Origin: Lysobacteraceae bacterium P
GTDB lineage: Bacteria > Pseudomonadota > Gammaproteobacteria > Xanthomonadales > Xanthomonadaceae
DNA length: 64,000 bases
Direction of reading: 5' to 3'
NCBI GenBank assembly: GCA_005503055.1
Contig: SCOX01000014.1
Location: 1 to 64,000, forward strand
Shown: positions 56,701-64,000 of the stretch, one piece after another
Layout: each line of letters opens with the position of its first letter
Position numbering within the stretch: the stretch's first letter is position 1
Position numbers and translations under genes: made by a program
The notes under the pieces: model-generated
Database searches by the model: none
Told to the model about the DNA's origin: nothing
What the model saw: only the letters and a program-made list of their open reading frames with translations

Positions 56701-57467
56701 GCGCGACTTCGGCGCCGCGCACGACGCGCAAGGAAGACGAACTGCGCCACGTGCCGCAGCACGGCCATTCCGACAACGTGTCGTTCCTGCCGCTGGACGA
56801 TGAGCGCCTGTCGCGTTCGCTGGACGAAGTGGTCGAGCGTCGCGTCAAGTTCCTCACCGAGTACCAGGACGCCGCTTACGCACGTCGCTACGGCGATTTC
56901 GTCGCGAAGGTGCACGCCGCCGAGCGCAACGTCGCCGGCACCACCGACCTGACCGAGGCCGTCGCGCGTTACGCGTTCAAGCTGATGGCGTACAAGGATG
57001 AGTACGAAGTCGCGCGCCTGTACACCAGCGGCGAGTTCAAGCGCCGCCTGGAGCAGCAGTTCGACGGCGACTACAAGCTCAAGTTCCACCTCGCTCCGCC
57101 GCTGTTGGCGAAGAAGGATGCGCAGGGCCGCCTGATCAAGCAGGAATTCGGCCCCTGGGTGTTCACCGCGTTCAAGTGGCTGGCGAAGCTGCGCTTCCTG
57201 CGCGGCGGCGCGTTCGACATCTTCGGCAGGACCGAAGAGCGCAGGATGGAGCGTCAGCTGATCGAGGATTACTTCCGCACGATCGACGGCCTGCTCGGCA
57301 AGCTCGACCGCTCCAACGTGGACCTCGCGGCGGAGATCGCCGGCATTCCGGAGCACATCCGCGGCTACGGCCACGTCAAGGAAGACCACCTGCACAAGGC
57401 GAAGGCACGTGAGGCGGAGCTGCTGAAGGAATGGAGCAATCCGCTGCGGATCGTGAAGGTGGCGTAA
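53763..57467 (+). CDS. Indolepyruvate ferredoxin oxidoreductase, fused alpha/beta/gamma type
   Basis: A 1,234-residue fusion. The first 400 residues resemble the pyruvate:ferredoxin-type N-terminal domain (GFISGYRGSPLGGFD); a thiamine-diphosphate part follows with YCSGCPHNTST near 451, GGIGCHYM and THMGGEG. Clustered cysteines near residues 653-705 (CEGCGDCGKKSFC, CNKDYSC, GFC) should bind iron-sulfur. The last third is the gamma-like domain (LITGVGGTGVVTIGALLG) with a C-terminal DUF6537-like tail. It oxidatively decarboxylates aryl-pyruvates or branched-chain 2-oxoacids to acyl-CoA, in the cytoplasm. The ATG at 53763 precedes the conserved DADYTLEHKY. Confidence 0.9.
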   Translation: MTSTAELSSPSSANTALTNSVLDADYTLEHKYSREKGRIYLSGVQALVRLPLMQRLRDEALGLNTAGFISGYRGSPLGGFDLELWRARKFLENAGVKFTPGLNEDLGATMVWGTQQTNLFPGAKVQGVYGMWYGKGPGVDRTGDVFKHANAAGTSQLGGVLALAADDHACRSSTLPHGSEDEFVSAMMPILNPAGVQDILDMGLVGWAMSRYTGRWVGFKTIAETVESSASVDVDPMATRIVLPEDFEMPEGGLNIRWPDPPMNQEMRLHKYAVKAAQAFARANHIDRVVIDSPRARLGIVTTGKSYLDVLQALEYLGLDEQACADLGIRVYKVGMTWPLEPVGITNFAQGLEDIVVVEEKRAFIERQMKEYMYNWSGQRPSIVGKYDESGEWILPSTGELTPATIAGVIGRRIQRFHDSEHIRNVMAWMAEKESELALPRAVFPRVPHYCSGCPHNTSTVVPEGSRALGGIGCHYMVTWMDRSTDTFTHMGGEGVTWSGQAAFTETPHVFQNLGDGTYFHSGSLAIRQSVATGVNITYKILYNDAVAMTGGQPVDGTLSVPQIAHQVRSEGVQTIVLVSDDIEKWSDKSIFPNGLEYFDRKELDTVQKRLREVQGTSVLIYDQTCATEKRRRRKRGKMVDPQKRVMVNSLVCEGCGDCGKKSFCVSVLPKETEFGRKREIDQSNCNKDYSCVNGFCPSFVTVEGGGLRKGALNKSGSSNAKDRLADLPMPNVATDLSQPWNILITGVGGTGVVTIGALLGMAGHLEGKGASVLDQTGLAQKGGAVTTHIRIAKTPDDIHAVRIAAGEADLVIGCDMVVVNDYWALSKVRAGRSNVVLNSYEAMPGTFTTRPDMQFPAADIIAAVKVALGGNDPHVVDATQLATALMGDAIATNLFILGYAWQQGLVPLSMDSLMRAIELNGAAIEMNKTAFAWGRLAVIDPNAVAEAAGLIHNAPTAAEATPGALPMLSPGAWEGNEWGATSAPRTTRKEDELRHVPQHGHSDNVSFLPLDDERLSRSLDEVVERRVKFLTEYQDAAYARRYGDFVAKVHAAERNVAGTTDLTEAVARYAFKLMAYKDEYEVARLYTSGEFKRRLEQQFDGDYKLKFHLAPPLLAKKDAQGRLIKQEFGPWVFTAFKWLAKLRFLRGGAFDIFGRTEERRMERQLIEDYFRTIDGLLGKLDRSNVDLAAEIAGIPEHIRGYGHVKEDHLHKAKAREAELLKEWSNPLRIVKVA

Positions 57468-57489
57468 GCCTCGTTCACCGTGATACCCG

Positions 57490-57515
57490 ACAGGCCCCGC
57501 TTCGACGGGGTCTGT
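57490..57515 (+). terminator. Terminator of the oxidoreductase gene
   Basis: ACAGGCCCCG and CGGGGTCTGT form a 10-bp stem with one G-T pair and a 6-nt loop, followed by TGTTTGT. It lies about 22 nt past the stop. Confidence 0.75.
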
Positions 57516-57570
57516 TGTTTGTGCGTATGGATTCCTGGTCGATACCTTAGATCCCCGCGCGCCCACATAC

Positions 57571-57674
57571 CGTTCGCCCTGAGCGTAGCGAAGCGAAGTC
57601 GAAGGGCCGCCGGTCGCGCATCGTCCCGTCCACCCTTCAACTCCGGCGCGGCGCGCCTACGCTCAGGGCGAACG
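57571..57674. repeat. Inverted-repeat element with 18-bp perfect arms
   Basis: CGTTCGCCCTGAGCGTAG (57571-57588) and its exact reverse complement (57657-57674) enclose 68 bp that include GAAGTCGAAGGG. This TGAGCG...AAGTCGAAGG sequence is a dispersed repeat in many proteobacteria. Confidence 0.8.
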
Positions 57675-57777
57675 GAGAAGCGAATCGGTGCGCTCACGGC
57701 CGATATCGGGCCTGCTGCCAGCAGGCTGTCAGCAGCAATCGTCAGAATGTGGACGGTGCCTCCCGGAGGATCGTTCC

Positions 57778-58137
57778 ATGGACACAGCCCAGCTCAAGCG
57801 CTTGTGCGCCTCGTTCCCCGCCGCGGAGAAGAAGCTGCACGGCGAGCCGTCGAACATCCTCGTCTATTCGGTCGGCGGGAAGACCTTCGCCTACTTCAAG
57901 ACCAGCGATCCCGAGCGCTGGCGTTTCAGCTTCCGTGCCACGCCGGAACGATTCGTCGAACTCACCGACCAGCCCGGGATCAAGCCCGCGCGCTGGATGG
58001 GCCGCTGGTACTGGGTCACCGTCGTCGATGTTCGCCGTGTCCCCGAGGACTATCTGCGCGAGCTGGTGACCTGGTCGTACGGACGTGCGCTGGATGCGCT
58101 GAGCCGCAAGCGGCGACGCGAACTGCTCGAGCAGTAG
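57778..58137 (+). CDS. MmcQ/YjbR family protein
   Basis: A 119-residue protein of the MmcQ/YjbR (CyaY-like double-wing) fold. MDTAQLKRLCASFPAAEKKLHGEPSNILVYSVGGKTFAYFK is the standard family N-terminus and GIKPARWMGRWYWVTV the signature near the middle. Some relatives bind DNA, but function is unknown. GGAGG precedes the ATG at 57778. The gene converges with the MHS transporter through a 12-bp terminator stem. Confidence 0.85.
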   Translation: MDTAQLKRLCASFPAAEKKLHGEPSNILVYSVGGKTFAYFKTSDPERWRFSFRATPERFVELTDQPGIKPARWMGRWYWVTVVDVRRVPEDYLRELVTWSYGRALDALSRKRRRELLEQ

Positions 58138-58159
58138 CGCCGCCGGCACGCCCTGAAAC

Positions 58160-58188
58160 AACAACGCCGGCGCAGGGCCGGCGTTGTT
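58160..58188. terminator. Bidirectional terminator between convergent genes
   Basis: AACAACGCCGGC and GCCGGCGTTGTT form a perfect 12-bp stem with a 5-nt loop. TTGTT flanks it on each strand, so it can serve the gene on either side. Confidence 0.85.
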
Positions 58189-58209
58189 GTGACACGCATT
58201 CGAGGCGGA

Positions 58210-59874
58210 TCAGTCCTTGGTGATGTCCACGTCCTTGGTCTCGCGCAGGAACAGCGAGCCGATCACGAAGGTCATCAGCGCGATGATGATCGGATACCAC
58301 AGGCCGTAGTACATGTTGCCGGTGGCCGCGACCAGGGCGAAGGCGATGGTCGGCAGGAAGCCACCGAACCAGCCGTTGCCGATGTGGTACGGCAGCGACA
58401 TCGACGTGTAGCGGATGCGCGTGGGGAACAGCTCAACCAGCCACGCGGCGATCGGTCCGTAGACCATCGTCACGTACAGCACCAGGATGACCAGGATCAG
58501 AAGCACCATCGGTTTGTTGATGCGCGCGGGGTCCGCCTTCTCCGGATAGCCGCCGGCCGTCAGCGCCGCCTTCAGCTCAGCGCCGAACGCGTCCGTCTTG
58601 GCCTTGCTGTCTTCCTTGGAAAGACCCGCAGCCTCGAAGCTGCCGACTTCCGTGGAACCGACGGTCACGCGCGCCAGACTGCCCGCCGGGGCCGGCTGGA
58701 TCGTGTACGGCACGCCGGCCTTCGCCAGCGCCGCGGTGGCGATATCGCAAGAGTTGGTGAAGACCTTCTTGCCCACCGGGTCGAACTGGAACGAACAGGT
58801 CGACGGATCGGCGTGCACGACGGCCGGCGCATTGGTGCGGGCTTCTTCGATCGCCGGGTTGGCGTAATGCGTGAGCGCCTTGAACAGCGGGAAGTAGGTG
58901 ATCGCCGCGATGAGGCAGCCGGCCATGACGATCTTCTTGCGGCCGATCTTGTCGCTGAGCCAGCCGAATACGATGAAGAACGGCGTGCCGATCGCCAGCG
59001 CTGCGGCGATCAGCAGCCACGTGGTGGTGGCGTCGACCTTCAGCGACTGCGTCAGGAAGTACATCGCGTAGAACTGGCCCGCGTACCACACCACCGCCTG
59101 GCCGGCGGTCGCGCCCAGCAGCGCCAGCAGCACGATCTTGCCGTTCTTGGAGAAGAAGCTCTCGGTGATCGGCGCCTTGGACTGCTTGCCCTCGGCTTTC
59201 ATCTGCTGGAACAGCGGCGATTCGTTGAGCTGCATGCGGATCCACACGGACACGCCGAGCAGGATGATCGACAGCAGGAACGGAATGCGCCAGCCCCAAC
59301 GTTCGAACTCTTCCGTGCCCAGGTACGTGCGCACGCCCAGGATCACCAGCAGCGACAGGAACAGGCCGATGGTCGCGGTGGTCTGGATGAAGCTCGTGTA
59401 CAGACCGCGCTTGCCGTGCGGTGCGTGTTCGGCCACGTACGTCGCCGCGCCACCGTACTCGCCGCCCAGCGCCAGGCCCTGCAGCAATCGCAGGATGATG
59501 AGGATGGCCGGTGCGGCGAAACCGATCGACGCGTAGTTGGGCAGGATGCCGACCAGGAAGGTCGACAAACCCATGATGACGATGGTGACCAGGAACGTGT
59601 ACTTGCGGCCGATCATGTCGCCGATGCGGCCGAAGAAGATCGCGCCGAACGGACGCACCGCGAAACCCGCCGCGAAGGCGAGCAGCGCGAAGATGAAGGC
59701 ACTTGTTTCGTTGAGGCCGCTGAAGAACTGCTTGGCGATGATCGCCGCGAGCGAGCCGTACAGATAGAAGTCGTACCACTCGAACACGGTGCCCAGGCTG
59801 GACGCGAAGATGACCTTCTTGTGGCCCTGGGTCAGCGATGCGTCTTTGGAGCTGTTTGCGGTGATGGTGGACAC
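58210..59874 (-). CDS. MFS transporter, metabolite:H+ symporter (MHS) family
   Basis: A 554-residue transporter with about twelve membrane segments. SSLGTVFEWYDFYLYGSLA, FGRIGDMIGRKYTFLV, LLQGLALGGEYGGAATYVAEHAP and WLVELFPTRIRYTSMSLPYHIGNGWFGG are MHS-family markers (ProP/KgtP relatives). A loop of about 115 residues (335-450) with two Cys is inserted in the second half and should lie in the periplasm; this makes it longer than typical members (430-450). The substrate may be a carboxylate or amino-acid derivative. The GTG start at 59874 follows AAGGGG. It is 12 bp after the porin stop, forming an operon. Confidence 0.88.
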   Translation of the reverse strand: MSTITANSSKDASLTQGHKKVIFASSLGTVFEWYDFYLYGSLAAIIAKQFFSGLNETSAFIFALLAFAAGFAVRPFGAIFFGRIGDMIGRKYTFLVTIVIMGLSTFLVGILPNYASIGFAAPAILIILRLLQGLALGGEYGGAATYVAEHAPHGKRGLYTSFIQTTATIGLFLSLLVILGVRTYLGTEEFERWGWRIPFLLSIILLGVSVWIRMQLNESPLFQQMKAEGKQSKAPITESFFSKNGKIVLLALLGATAGQAVVWYAGQFYAMYFLTQSLKVDATTTWLLIAAALAIGTPFFIVFGWLSDKIGRKKIVMAGCLIAAITYFPLFKALTHYANPAIEEARTNAPAVVHADPSTCSFQFDPVGKKVFTNSCDIATAALAKAGVPYTIQPAPAGSLARVTVGSTEVGSFEAAGLSKEDSKAKTDAFGAELKAALTAGGYPEKADPARINKPMVLLILVILVLYVTMVYGPIAAWLVELFPTRIRYTSMSLPYHIGNGWFGGFLPTIAFALVAATGNMYYGLWYPIIIALMTFVIGSLFLRETKDVDITKD

Positions 59875-59886
59875 GTTCGTCGCCCC

Positions 59887-61353
59887 TTAGAAGTTGTACT
59901 TCACGTGCGTCTGCAGGCGATTGAGGTCGCCGCGGTCGCCGTTTTCGAGTTCACGCTGGCCCCAGATCAGCTCGGCACCGAGGTCGAGCTTGGGCAGCGG
60001 CGTGTAGATCAGGTTCAAGTGCGCCGACTGCGCGCCCTTGGTGATGCCAAGCCCGGTGAGGTCCACGTCCTGGTCGTAGGAAGCGCGCGAATAGAACAGG
60101 TTCGTGCGCAGCTTCGGGCTGAACACGTGGCGCCAACCGACGAAACCGGCGATGAGGTCGATGTTGTCCAGGTCGCCCGTGGCATCGAGCACGGCGTCGT
60201 TGTTCAGCGCCAGGCCGATGTAGCGGCCGATGCCGCTACCGCCGGTGACCATGTAGCGGATGTCGTCGTTCTTGCCGAGGTTGAACTTGCCCGACACGCT
60301 GATGCCGTAGCCGGTGGTGTCGTCCTCGACCGCCGGACGCGCGGGTACCGTAGGCGTGGCGGGGACGCCTGCCGTCTGGTACTTCAGCTGGCGCACGAGG
60401 CCGGCGATGCCGAAGTGGCCCCAGTCGCCCTTGAAGGTGTAACGGCCGGTGAGGTCGGGCATCGGGCCGTCGTCGCCGGCGATCTGCGCCATGTTGCCGC
60501 GGAACGGCGTGTAGACCGTTTCCGGGTTCTCCATCGAGAACGACCACGGGCCGTTGGTGTAACGCAACTGCGCCTGGCGCACGAACACCGTGCCTTCGGT
60601 CGGGCCGAGGAAGTCGACCGTATCGGGCAGCGCGGCGGTGTCCTGGAAGTTGGTCCAGGTCTGGCCGGCCAGCCAGTTGTTCCACTGCACGTAGGCCTGG
60701 CGCAGCGTGAGCGCGTAGGTGTTGGTGGCGATCTCGTTGCCGGTGAAGGCCGTGCTGCCGCCGCCGAACAGATCGAACTCCAGGTACGCCTTCAGCTTGT
60801 CGCCGCTTTCCAGGTCGGTATCGGCGCCGAACCAGAAGCGCGAAAAGTTCACGCCCATGTCGGTGTCGGTGCCGCCTTCGGCGAGATGGCCGCCGCCGAC
60901 CGGAATCGCCTTGGGCACGTAGAACAGCCGACCGACGGTGCCGTCGGGAATGTCGCCGTCGTTGGTGTCGGTGACGGACGCGTCGAGCTTGATGAAGCCG
61001 CCGTAGCTGAAGCGCGTGCCCGGATTGGCCGTGGGCATGATCGTGGTCGACTGGATCGGCGCGGCCTTGGGGGCGCCGGCGGCGGCCGTCGCTGTCGCCG
61101 GTGCGGCGGGGGCCGCGGGCGCCGCGGTCTGCGCCGTCTTCACTTCGCTGATCTGCGTCTGTTGCTGCTGCTGCTGCGCCACCAATTGCTGGACCATCGC
61201 TTCGAGCTGGGCGACGCGCGCTTCCAGCTCCTTCTCCTTCGCGGTTTGCGCGAAGGCCATTCCCGGCAACGCCAGCGCGATGAGCAATGCGGCGGCGAGC
61301 GGGCGGCGACGCGGGGTCGCGGCCTTCGACGTCGAGGCAATGCTTGCGGACAT
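59887..61353 (-). CDS. DcaP-like outer-membrane porin
   Basis: A 488-residue outer-membrane protein. A signal peptide ends near GMAFAQ; the mature N-terminus is a coiled coil (EKELEARVAQLEAMVQQLVAQQQQQ, about residues 30-60), then an Ala/Pro linker, then a barrel starting at TRFSYGGFIKLDAS and ending HVKYNF. This layout fits DcaP-type trimeric porins, which pass dicarboxylates or small anions in Acinetobacter. It is followed at once by an MHS-type permease, suggesting paired outer- and inner-membrane uptake of one substrate. GGAGGGG precedes the ATG. Confidence 0.85.
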   Translation of the reverse strand: MSASIASTSKAATPRRRPLAAALLIALALPGMAFAQTAKEKELEARVAQLEAMVQQLVAQQQQQQTQISEVKTAQTAAPAAPAAPATATAAAGAPKAAPIQSTTIMPTANPGTRFSYGGFIKLDASVTDTNDGDIPDGTVGRLFYVPKAIPVGGGHLAEGGTDTDMGVNFSRFWFGADTDLESGDKLKAYLEFDLFGGGSTAFTGNEIATNTYALTLRQAYVQWNNWLAGQTWTNFQDTAALPDTVDFLGPTEGTVFVRQAQLRYTNGPWSFSMENPETVYTPFRGNMAQIAGDDGPMPDLTGRYTFKGDWGHFGIAGLVRQLKYQTAGVPATPTVPARPAVEDDTTGYGISVSGKFNLGKNDDIRYMVTGGSGIGRYIGLALNNDAVLDATGDLDNIDLIAGFVGWRHVFSPKLRTNLFYSRASYDQDVDLTGLGITKGAQSAHLNLIYTPLPKLDLGAELIWGQRELENGDRGDLNRLQTHVKYNF

Positions 61354-61467
61354 GATTCCCCTCCCAAAGGAACGCCGGACCGAATGCCCGACTTCCCCGA
61401 GCCTGCGGCGCCACCGCGCTGCACAACCATTCCCCATTGGTCGTAGATGCGACCGCACGGGGCGCCC

Positions 61468-61486
61468 TTTACGACTAACGTCTAAA
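61468..61486. promoter_or_regulatory. Imperfect dyad TTTACGACTAACGTCTAAA between porin and acs
   Basis: The AT-richer dyad (GAC-TAAC-GTC core) in the 239-bp divergent region is a candidate regulator site, about 107 bp before the acs start. In other gammaproteobacteria a LuxR-type regulator activates acs; the link is inference. Confidence 0.4.
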
Positions 61487-61592
61487 CCCGCCCGGATGAG
61501 GCTTAACAGCGAATGCGGCACACTGGTCTGCCGACCGCCGCGCGGCGGCCGGAGCGCCTTCACATGACTCGGACGCTGTCCCGGAGCACGCC

Positions 61593-63545
61593 ATGAACCA
61601 CCCCGCCGCCGTCTATCCGATCGATCCGGACTTCGCCGCCAAGGCCCGCGTCACGCGCGAGCAGTACGAGCGCCAGTACGCCGAGTCGGTGAAGGATCCG
61701 GAGGCCTTCTGGGGCAAGGTCGGCGAGCGCCTGGACTGGTTCGTGAAGCCGACCAGGATCAAGGACGTCAGCTACCAGCTCGAGGATTTCCGCATCCGTT
61801 GGTACGAGGACGGCGAACTCAATGCGAGCGTGAACTGCCTGGATCGCCACCTCGACGCGCGCGGCGACAAGACCGCGCTGATCTTCGAGGCGGACGATCC
61901 GTCCAAGCCCGCCGAGCACGTCACCTATCGAGACCTGCACGCGCGCGTGTGCAAGCTTGCCAATGCCCTGCGCTCGCTGGGCGTGCGCAAGGGCGACCGC
62001 ATCACGATCTACCTGCCGATGATTCCCGAAGCAGTCGTGGCGATGCTCGCCTGCGCGCGTGTCGGCGCGATCCACTCGGTGGTGTTCGGCGGCTTCGCGC
62101 CGCAGTCCATCGCCGACCGCGTCGCCGACTGCCAGAGCACGTTGATCATCACCGCCGATGAAGGCCTGCGTGGCGGCAAGAAGGTGCCACTGAAGGCGAA
62201 CGTCGACGCCGCGTTGAAGATGCCCGGCACCAATACCGTGGAAACCGTGCTGGTCGTGCGCCATACCGGCTCGCCCGTGGACATGCAGATGCCGCGCGAC
62301 CGCTGGTACGACGCCGTCGTCGACGGGCAAGCCGTCGAGTGCGCGCCCGAGCGCATGAACGCCGAAGACCCGTTGTTCATCCTCTACACCTCCGGTTCGA
62401 CCGGAAAGCCCAAGGGCGTGCTGCACACCACCGGCGGCTACCTTGCCTACGCCAGCTACACGCACGAAACCGTGTTCGATCTGCGCGAGGACGACATCTA
62501 CTGGTGCACCGCCGACGTGGGCTGGGTGACCGGCCACAGCTATATCGTCTACGGCCCGCTGGCCAACGGCGCGACCGCGCTGGTATTCGAGGGCGTGCCG
62601 AACTACCCGAGCGTGTCGCGCTTCTGGGAAGTGATCGACAAGCACAAAGTCACGATCTTCTATACCGCGCCGACCGCCATCCGCGCGCTGATGCGCGACG
62701 GCGACGAGCCCGTGCAGAAAACCTCGCGCGCCTCGCTGCGCCTGCTCGGCACGGTCGGCGAGCCGATCAATCCCGAAGCCTGGCGCTGGTACTACGAGAC
62801 CGTCGGCGATTCACGCTGCCCGGTCGTCGACACCTGGTGGCAGACGGAGACCGGCGGCATCCTCATCACGCCGCTGGCCGGCGCGATCGACCTCAAGCCC
62901 GGTTCGGCGACCAAGCCCTTCTTCGGCATCCAGCCGGCGCTGGTGGATGCCAACGGCGCCAAGCTGGAGGGCGAGGCCGAAGGCAACCTGGTGCTGCTCG
63001 ATTCCTGGCCCGGCCAGATGCGTACCGTCTACGGCGACCACCAGCGTTTCATCGACACCTACTTCCGCACGTATCCGGGCACGTACTTCACCGGCGATGG
63101 CTGCCGCCGCGATGCCGACGGGTACTACTGGATCACCGGCCGCGTGGACGATGTCATCAACGTGTCCGGCCACCGCATCGGCACGGCGGAAGTCGAAAGC
63201 GCGCTGGTCTCGCACCCAAAGGTCGCCGAGGCGGCGGTCGTCGGCTTCCCGCACGACATCAAGGGCCAGGGCATCTACGCGTATGTCACGCTGATCGCCG
63301 GTGAAGCCCCGACCGACGCGCTGCACAAGGAACTCATCGCGCACGTGCGCAAGGAGATCGGCCCCATCGCGACGCCCGACCATCTGCAATGGGCGCCAGG
63401 CCTGCCGAAGACGCGTTCGGGCAAGATCATGCGGCGCATCCTGCGCAAGATCGCCGAGAATGCGCCGGACCAGCTCGGCGACACCAGCACGCTGGCCGAC
63501 CCCAGCGTGGTCGAGTCGCTGGTGAAGGAACGGCGCGTACCGTGA
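61593..63545 (+). CDS. acs: Acetyl-CoA synthetase
   Basis: A 650-residue AMP-forming ligase that activates acetate to acetyl-CoA. [20 protein letters not shown] is the AMP-binding P-loop, [11 protein letters not shown] and [41 protein letters not shown] are the later motifs, and [17 protein letters not shown] carries the lysine that is acetylated in Acs regulation. GGAG lies 6 nt before the ATG. It is divergent from the porin-MHS transporter operon, and a LuxR-type response regulator gene follows. Confidence 0.97.
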   Translation: MNHPAAVYPIDPDFAAKARVTREQYERQYAESVKDPEAFWGKVGERLDWFVKPTRIKDVSYQLEDFRIRWYEDGELNASVNCLDRHLDARGDKTALIFEADDPSKPAEHVTYRDLHARVCKLANALRSLGVRKGDRITIYLPMIPEAVVAMLACARVGAIHSVVFGGFAPQSIADRVADCQSTLIITADEGLRGGKKVPLKANVDAALKMPGTNTVETVLVVRHTGSPVDMQMPRDRWYDAVVDGQAVECAPERMNAEDPLFILYTSGSTGKPKGVLHTTGGYLAYASYTHETVFDLREDDIYWCTADVGWVTGHSYIVYGPLANGATALVFEGVPNYPSVSRFWEVIDKHKVTIFYTAPTAIRALMRDGDEPVQKTSRASLRLLGTVGEPINPEAWRWYYETVGDSRCPVVDTWWQTETGGILITPLAGAIDLKPGSATKPFFGIQPALVDANGAKLEGEAEGNLVLLDSWPGQMRTVYGDHQRFIDTYFRTYPGTYFTGDGCRRDADGYYWITGRVDDVINVSGHRIGTAEVESALVSHPKVAEAAVVGFPHDIKGQGIYAYVTLIAGEAPTDALHKELIAHVRKEIGPIATPDHLQWAPGLPKTRSGKIMRRILRKIAENAPDQLGDTSTLADPSVVESLVKERRVP

Positions 63546-63554
63546 GCCGGTTTA

Positions 63555-63668
63555 CTCCCTCCCCTGCGTGCAGGGTAGGGTTGGGGAGGGGTTGCGAGGT
63601 CGCGTAGCGGCGAGCGCGGCGCTTCGCGCCTCGTCCCCTCCCAACCTCCCCCTGCAAGCAGGGGGAGG
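63555..63668. repeat. Two-hairpin dispersed repeat, copy B
   Basis: The left hairpin CCCTGCGTGCAGGG is followed by TTGGGGAGGGGTTG, and the right half CCCCTCCCAACC plus CCCCCTGCAAGCAGGGGG mirrors it. It lies between acs and the regulator; its last bases GGAGG provide the regulator's ribosome site. Confidence 0.75.
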
Positions 63669-63680
63669 AGCAGAAATGGA

Positions 63681-64000
63681 ATGCAGATGCCCACACTCCT
63701 CATCGCCGACGACCATCCGCTGTTCCGCGAAGCCCTGCGCGGCGCGGTCGCGCGCGTGCTGCCGGAGGCGCAACTGCGCGAGGCCGACAGTGTCGACGCG
63801 CTCTACACGCTGGTCGAAGCGGAGCCCGACGCCGACCTGCTCCTGCTCGACCTCAACATGCCGGGCGCGCAGGGCTTCAGCGCGCTGGTGCACCTGCGCG
63901 CGTTGCATCCGCAGCTGCCCATCGTCGTGGTGTCCGCGCGCGAGGAACCGACCGTGATGCGACGCGCGCTCGACCACGGCGCCGTCGGCTTCATTCCCAA
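63681..64000 (+). CDS. LuxR/NarL-type response regulator, 5' part (cut by right edge)
   Basis: The first 106 codons of a response regulator. TLLIADDHPLFREALRGAV holds the acidic pocket, LLLLDLNMPG the phosphoacceptor Asp near residue 57, and VVVSAREEP with the following MRRALDHGAVGFIP the Ser/Thr and loop residues of NarL-type receivers. The DNA-binding domain lies beyond the edge, so the LuxR type is inferred from the receiver. Next to acs, it resembles the regulators (CrbR/ErdR type) that activate acs elsewhere. The ATG at 63681 or 63687 may be used; GGAGGAG lies upstream. Confidence 0.8.
   Translation, partial: MQMPTLLIADDHPLFREALRGAVARVLPEAQLREADSVDALYTLVEAEPDADLLLLDLNMPGAQGFSALVHLRALHPQLPIVVVSAREEPTVMRRALDHGAVGFIP

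Noticed and set aside
54639-57566. Minus-strand open frame of about 975 codons
   Set aside because: Antisense to the oxidoreductase gene, with no domain of its own.
58189-61446. Plus-strand open frame of about 1,085 codons
   Set aside because: Antisense to the MHS transporter and porin, both with recognisable domains and start signals.

Overview
The window is ordinary chromosomal DNA of a high-GC gammaproteobacterium of the family Xanthomonadaceae, most like Lysobacter. The evidence is a Caulobacter/Xanthomonas-type TonB-dependent receptor, a TorF-like porin-glnK-amtB cluster, N-acetylglucosamine (GlcNAc) genes of the Xanthomonas/Shewanella type (NagP, LacI-type NagQ, GntR-type NagR, SIS-type NagB-II), a complete Entner-Doudoroff gene set, and dispersed palindromic repeats typical of xanthomonads. 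No rRNA, tRNA, CRISPR array, prophage or transposase was found. Both edges cut a gene: a multi-HAMP sensor kinase on the left and a LuxR-type response regulator on the right.

Layout. 1-1.7 kb: 5' part of a sensor kinase with tandem HAMP repeats. 1.76-4.7 kb: a ybhP-clsB-ybhN phospholipid operon joined by GTGA start/stop overlaps. 4.8-8.5 kb: a methyltransferase-like membrane protein, a nitronate monooxygenase, a small hypothetical protein and an amino-acid permease. 8.5-13.5 kb: nitrogen genes (porin, glnK, amtB, a GNAT acetyltransferase, glnA); the glnA promoter has a clear sigma-54 element and two NtrC-like sites. 13.7-21.6 kb: uppP, a META-domain lipoprotein, a PEBP-like protein, a TPR/sulfotransferase-like fusion, an exported hypothetical protein, a YheT-like hydrolase, a PlsC-like acyltransferase and a hotdog thioesterase. 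21.6-22.2 kb: two tandem paralogous genes for proteins of about 60 residues with their own terminator; I do not recognise this family. 22.6-25.8 kb: a sixA-yceI-phospholipase D operon, again with GTGA overlaps. 25.8-33.3 kb: an orphan ParA-type ATPase, an AEC transporter, a Ycf46-like AAA ATPase, a TPR/2OG-oxygenase fusion, gamma-glutamyltransferase and an exported TPR-like protein.

33.5-53.6 kb holds a GlcNAc/chitin catabolic region: a GH20 hexosaminidase, a TonB-dependent receptor, glucokinase (preceded by an overlapping 26-residue ORF), NagP, NagQ, a QEGLA/DUF1704 protein, a cupin, eda-edd-pgl-zwf, NagR, NagB-II and NagA. A perfect palindrome lies between the divergent glk and nagP units, and repeated TGGTAT boxes lie in front of both zwf and nagR. 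The inferred scheme is that GlcNAc is released outside the cytoplasm, imported through the receptor and NagP, phosphorylated, deacetylated and deaminated to fructose-6-P, and then drained through Zwf-Pgl-Edd-Eda, with both halves of the route sharing NagR control.

53.7-64 kb: a fused indolepyruvate ferredoxin oxidoreductase, an MmcQ/YjbR protein, a DcaP-like porin with an MHS-family transporter, acetyl-CoA synthetase and the start of a LuxR-type response regulator. Several intergenic repeats occur: a REP hairpin, three copies of a two-hairpin element of about 110-160 bp, a 72-bp direct repeat, and a tandem duplication that copied the last codons of nagA.
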